Under the pieces are notes generated by a model. That model was given only the letters and a program-made list of their open reading frames with translations, made no database searches and had not been told where the DNA came from. Source: Pseudomonas sp. PB101 (GTDB lineage Bacteria > Pseudomonadota > Gammaproteobacteria > Pseudomonadales > Pseudomonadaceae). From it: 64,000 nt of DNA. A program made the translations under genes and the position numbers. The stretch covers positions 112,193-176,192 of the forward strand of contig NZ_RWIR01000026.1 in NCBI RefSeq assembly GCF_009764265.1, in the 5' to 3' direction. Positions 61,855 through 64,000 of the stretch are shown piece by piece (the first letter of the stretch is position 1; every line of letters starts with the position of its first letter).

Positions 61855-62769
61855 ATGTTACGTACAATCAACTTCATGGGCGTTCGCAACTTCGCGTTCG
61901 GCGTCACATTGTTCCTTACGGCGCTGGCCTTGTTCAGCGTCGCCACCAAGGGCATGAACTGGGGCCTGGACTTCACCGGCGGTACGCTCATCGAGCTGAC
62001 CTACGAGCGTCCGGCCGACGTCACCCAGGTGCGTGAGCAACTGGTTAAATCGGGTTATCACGAAGCCATCGTGCAGAACTTCGGTGCCACCACCGATCTG
62101 CTGGTGCGTATGCCTGGCGAAGACCCGCAACTGGGTCACCAGGTCGCCGAGGCCTTGCAGAAGGTCGGTGGCGAGAACCCGGCGACGGTCAAGCGCGTCG
62201 AGTTCGTCGGCCCGCAGGTGGGTGAAGAGCTGCGCGACCAGGGCGGCCTCGGCATGCTGATGGCGCTGGGCGGCATCCTGATCTACCTGGCGTTCCGCTT
62301 TCAGTGGAAGTTTGCGGTCGGTGCGATCGTTTCCCTGATCCACGACGTGATCGTGACCATCGGTATCCTGTCGTTCTTCCAGATCACCTTCGACCTGACG
62401 GTGCTGGCGGCGGTACTGGCGATCATCGGTTACTCGCTCAACGACACCATCGTGGTATTCGACCGGGTTCGTGAGAACTTCCGTGTACTGCGCAAGGCCA
62501 GCCTGATCGAGAACATCAACATCTCGACCACGCAAACCCTGCTGCGGACCATGGCGACGTCGATCTCCACCTTGCTGGCGATCGCGGCCCTGCTGTTCTT
62601 CGGCGGCGACAACCTGTTCGGCTTCTCCATCGCCTTGTTCATCGGTGTTCTGGCGGGTACTTACTCGTCGATCTACATCGCTAACGTGGTGCTGATCTGG
62701 CTGAACCTGAGTACGGAAGACCTGATTCCTCCGGTCAATACCGAGAAGGAAGTCGACGACCGTCCTTGA
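61855..62769 (+). CDS. secF: Protein translocase subunit SecF
   Basis: 304 residues, six helices. GLDFTGGTLIELTYE near the start and IIGYSLNDTIVVFDRVREN are the SecF signatures. It forms a complex with SecD. A strong terminator comes 27 bases after its stop. Confidence 0.96.
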   Translation: MLRTINFMGVRNFAFGVTLFLTALALFSVATKGMNWGLDFTGGTLIELTYERPADVTQVREQLVKSGYHEAIVQNFGATTDLLVRMPGEDPQLGHQVAEALQKVGGENPATVKRVEFVGPQVGEELRDQGGLGMLMALGGILIYLAFRFQWKFAVGAIVSLIHDVIVTIGILSFFQITFDLTVLAAVLAIIGYSLNDTIVVFDRVRENFRVLRKASLIENINISTTQTLLRTMATSISTLLAIAALLFFGGDNLFGFSIALFIGVLAGTYSSIYIANVVLIWLNLSTEDLIPPVNTEKEVDDRP

Positions 62770-62796
62770 GGGAAGCTTCTCTAGGTGGTGTAGTCC

Positions 62797-62830
62797 AAAA
62801 AAGGCGCGAGTTGAACTCGCGCCTTTTTTT
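62797..62830 (+). terminator. Terminator of the yajC-secD-secF operon
   Basis: Nine-base perfect stem GGCGCGAGT / ACTCGCGCC, flanked by A6 and T7, so it works in both directions. Confidence 0.92.
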
Positions 62831-62890
62831 GTGCTCCAAGGCTGGGAGAAGCGCGGACACGTTCCGCATGTGATGGTCCAGGAGGTTCAT

Positions 62891-63439
62891 GTGAACAAGT
62901 CGATGCTGGTTGGTGCTGTACTGGGTGCTGTCGGTGTGACTGCCGGGGGCGCTGTGGCCACCTACAGCCTGGTTAAAAGCGGTCCGGAGTACGCACAGGT
63001 ACTCGCCGTTGAGCCGGTCAAGACACAAATCAAGACTCCACGTGAAGTGTGCAAGGATGTAACGGTCACCCGGCAGGCGCCGGTGAAAGATCAACATCAG
63101 ATCGCCGGTACGGTGGTCGGTGCATTGGCAGGTGGTTTGCTGGGTAACCAGATCGGTGGCGGCACCGGCAAGAAGATCGCCACGGTCGCGGGCGCTGTCG
63201 GTGGTGGTTATGCCGGTAACAAGGTGCAGGAAGGCATGCAGGAGCGTGACACCTACACCACGACCCAGACCCGCTGCAACACGGTCAATGACATCAGCGA
63301 CAAGGTCGTAGGCTACGACGTGCGTTATTCGCTGGATGGCAAGGAAGGCAAGGTGCGCATGGATCGTGATCCAGGCAACCAGATTCCGGTGGATAAGGAA
63401 GGCAAGTTGATCCTGTCGCAGAACGAGCCGGCTCAATAA
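62891..63439 (+). CDS. Glycine-zipper 2TM-domain envelope protein
   Basis: 182 residues from the GTG at 62891, with GGAGG six bases upstream; longer in-frame starts upstream overlap the terminator. An N-terminal signal anchor (~5-25) and the glycine-zipper helix-turn-helix AGTVVGALAGGLLGNQIGGG...GAVGGGYAGNKVQEGMQ (about residues 75-115) place it in the Rick_17kDa/glycine-zipper family of outer-membrane or envelope proteins. The C-terminus looks beta-rich (GYDVRYSLDGKEGKVRMD). Followed by its own terminator. Confidence 0.87.
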   Translation: MNKSMLVGAVLGAVGVTAGGAVATYSLVKSGPEYAQVLAVEPVKTQIKTPREVCKDVTVTRQAPVKDQHQIAGTVVGALAGGLLGNQIGGGTGKKIATVAGAVGGGYAGNKVQEGMQERDTYTTTQTRCNTVNDISDKVVGYDVRYSLDGKEGKVRMDRDPGNQIPVDKEGKLILSQNEPAQ

Positions 63440-63451
63440 GCAGCTCGGATT

Positions 63452-63482
63452 AAAAAAGAAGCACCCTGCGGGGTGCTTTTTT
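63452..63482 (+). terminator. Terminator of the glycine-zipper gene
   Basis: AAAAAAG, stem GCACCC / GGGTGC with a TGCG loop, and TTTTTT. The same stem sequence half, AAAAAAAGCACCCC, recurs at 63853-63866, interrupted by the IS end. Confidence 0.9.
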
Positions 63483-63504
63483 GTGCCCGCGATTTAGTGC
63501 TGAT

Positions 63505-63835
63505 CTGTAGGAGCCGGCTTGCTGGCGAATGATGCCGCGCGGTTTGTCAGATACACCGCTATCGCTGGCAAGCCAGCTCCCACAAGGGCGTTGGAGTTGC
63601 CGGAATTGTAGGAGCCGGCTTGCCGGCGATAGCGGTGTAGCAGTCGACATCAATAGTGAAAGTCAGACCGAATCGCCAGCAAGCCGGCTCCTACAGGAGG
63701 GTGGGTGTTGCTGGTGATAACTACAGGGCATTGCCGGAATTGTAGGAGCCGGCTTGCCGGCGATAGCGGTGTGGCAGTCGACATCAATGGTGAATGTCAG
63801 ACCGAATCGCCAGCAAGCCGGCTCCTACAAAGGGC
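63505..63835. repeat. REP array with a 99-bp duplication
   Basis: Six REP units (TGTAGGAGCCGGCTTGCYGG and inverse) stand in alternating orientation. 63597-63695 and 63731-63829 are 99-base copies with three mismatches, each consisting of two inverted REPs around CAGTCGACATCAATGGTGAA-like sequence. No gene is seen in this stretch. Confidence 0.85.
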
Positions 63836-63923
63836 GCCTGAATTTCGGGCATAAAAAAAGCACCCCGAAGGGTTAATGCCGATCAGTTAAGCCTTCTCGC
63901 TTGACCTTTGGCCGCAAGAAATC

Positions 63924-63958
63924 AAAATCCGATGCCTGTACTGGCATCGGATTTTTTT
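63924..63958 (+). terminator. Terminator inside the IS left end
   Basis: AAAATCCGATGCC pairs with GGCATCGGATTTTTTT around a TGTACT loop. It lies just before the transposase start, a position that commonly shields insertion sequences from outside transcription. Confidence 0.85.
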
Positions 63959-64000
63959 ATGCGTCTCGCTCGAGCCCTGGAACTGACCCACAACATCGCC
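63959..64000 (+). CDS. Transposase, IS4 family (5' end only)
   Basis: Fourteen codons (MRLARALELTHNIA) are seen before the window ends. The wording resembles the N-terminus of IS4-type transposases, and it is preceded by an IS4-like terminal repeat. The ATG follows the T-run of a terminator with no clear ribosome site, as in elements that keep transposase low. Identity rests on short sequence. Confidence 0.55.
   Translation, partial: MRLARALELTHNIA

Larger units (their letters stand above)
63874..64000 (+). mobile_element. Left end of an IS4-family insertion sequence (cut by window end)
   Basis: TAATGCCGATCAGTTAAG at 63874-63891 matches the terminal inverted repeat I remember for IS4. An internal terminator follows, then a frame starting at 63959 (MRLARALELTHNIA, to the window edge) that looks like the start of IS4-family transposases. 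The IS lies inside half of a terminator hairpin (AAAAAAAGCACCCCGAAGGG at 63853-63872), so it appears to have inserted into or beside its loop. Confidence 0.72.

Overview
The window looks like chromosome of a fluorescent-group Pseudomonas. The evidence is the high GC content, the many REP-type palindromes (GGAGC-rich, paired and inverted), the gene order tRNA-Leu, queA, tgt, yajC, secD, secF, and Pseudomonas-type accessory genes (DUF3077, TccC-like Rhs, fdsGBAD). Assignment to genus rests on my recognition of these families; no database search was possible.

Layout. 1-9000: class II aldolase (cut by the window edge), a two-component system, an exported MsrB/MsrA pair, a LysR regulator, an acetylornithine-type aminotransferase, a YefM-YoeB toxin-antitoxin pair, a P-loop NTPase and a secreted protein of unknown function. 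9000-17800: a PhoD-like phosphatase, then quinone oxidoreductase and a tight probable operon (TauD-type dioxygenase, BKACE, MFS transporter, FrnE/DsbA-like protein, Rieske ferredoxin, YeiH-type exporter) that looks like an uncharacterised catabolic unit. 17800-22150: an accessory island with a membrane protein, a PaaI-type thioesterase and a TccC-like Rhs protein whose variable C-terminus is an array of six eukaryote-style C2H2 zinc fingers. A decayed 84-bp copy of part of the neighbouring AraC-type regulator gene lies upstream of the Rhs gene. 22150-34930: that AraC regulator, an alpha/beta hydrolase and a DUF1302-DUF1329-YCF48-RND-acyl-CoA dehydrogenase-acyl-CoA ligase operon, probably for uptake and activation of a hydrophobic acid.

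35130-45300: a lower-GC island holding a LuxI/LuxR quorum-sensing pair around a type II fatty-acid-synthase-like biosynthetic cluster (thioesterase, two ketosynthases, flavin reductase, ACP, MaoC dehydratase, ketoreductase, a desaturase-like diiron protein and a PF10118-like metal protein). I find three CT-N12-AG lux-box-like palindromes, upstream of luxI, of the first ketosynthase and of the flavin reductase. I do not recognise the product.

45900-53400: a small K+ channel, the NAD-dependent formate dehydrogenase operon fdsGBAD, a secreted unknown and a DUF3077 protein. 53400-56500: a probable conserved structured non-coding element, then a PAAR-tipped type VI secretion effector with a membrane immunity protein, followed by an orphan copy of the effector C-terminus and a frameshifted second immunity gene. 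57100-63450: tRNA-Leu(CAA), queA-tgt-yajC-secD-secF and a glycine-zipper lipid-envelope-type protein. 63450-64000: a REP array with a 99-bp duplication and the left end of an IS4-family element that has entered a terminator hairpin.

Most notable: the Rhs/zinc-finger fusion, the quorum-sensing biosynthetic cluster with its lux boxes, and the PAAR effector locus with its orphan toxin/immunity cassette.
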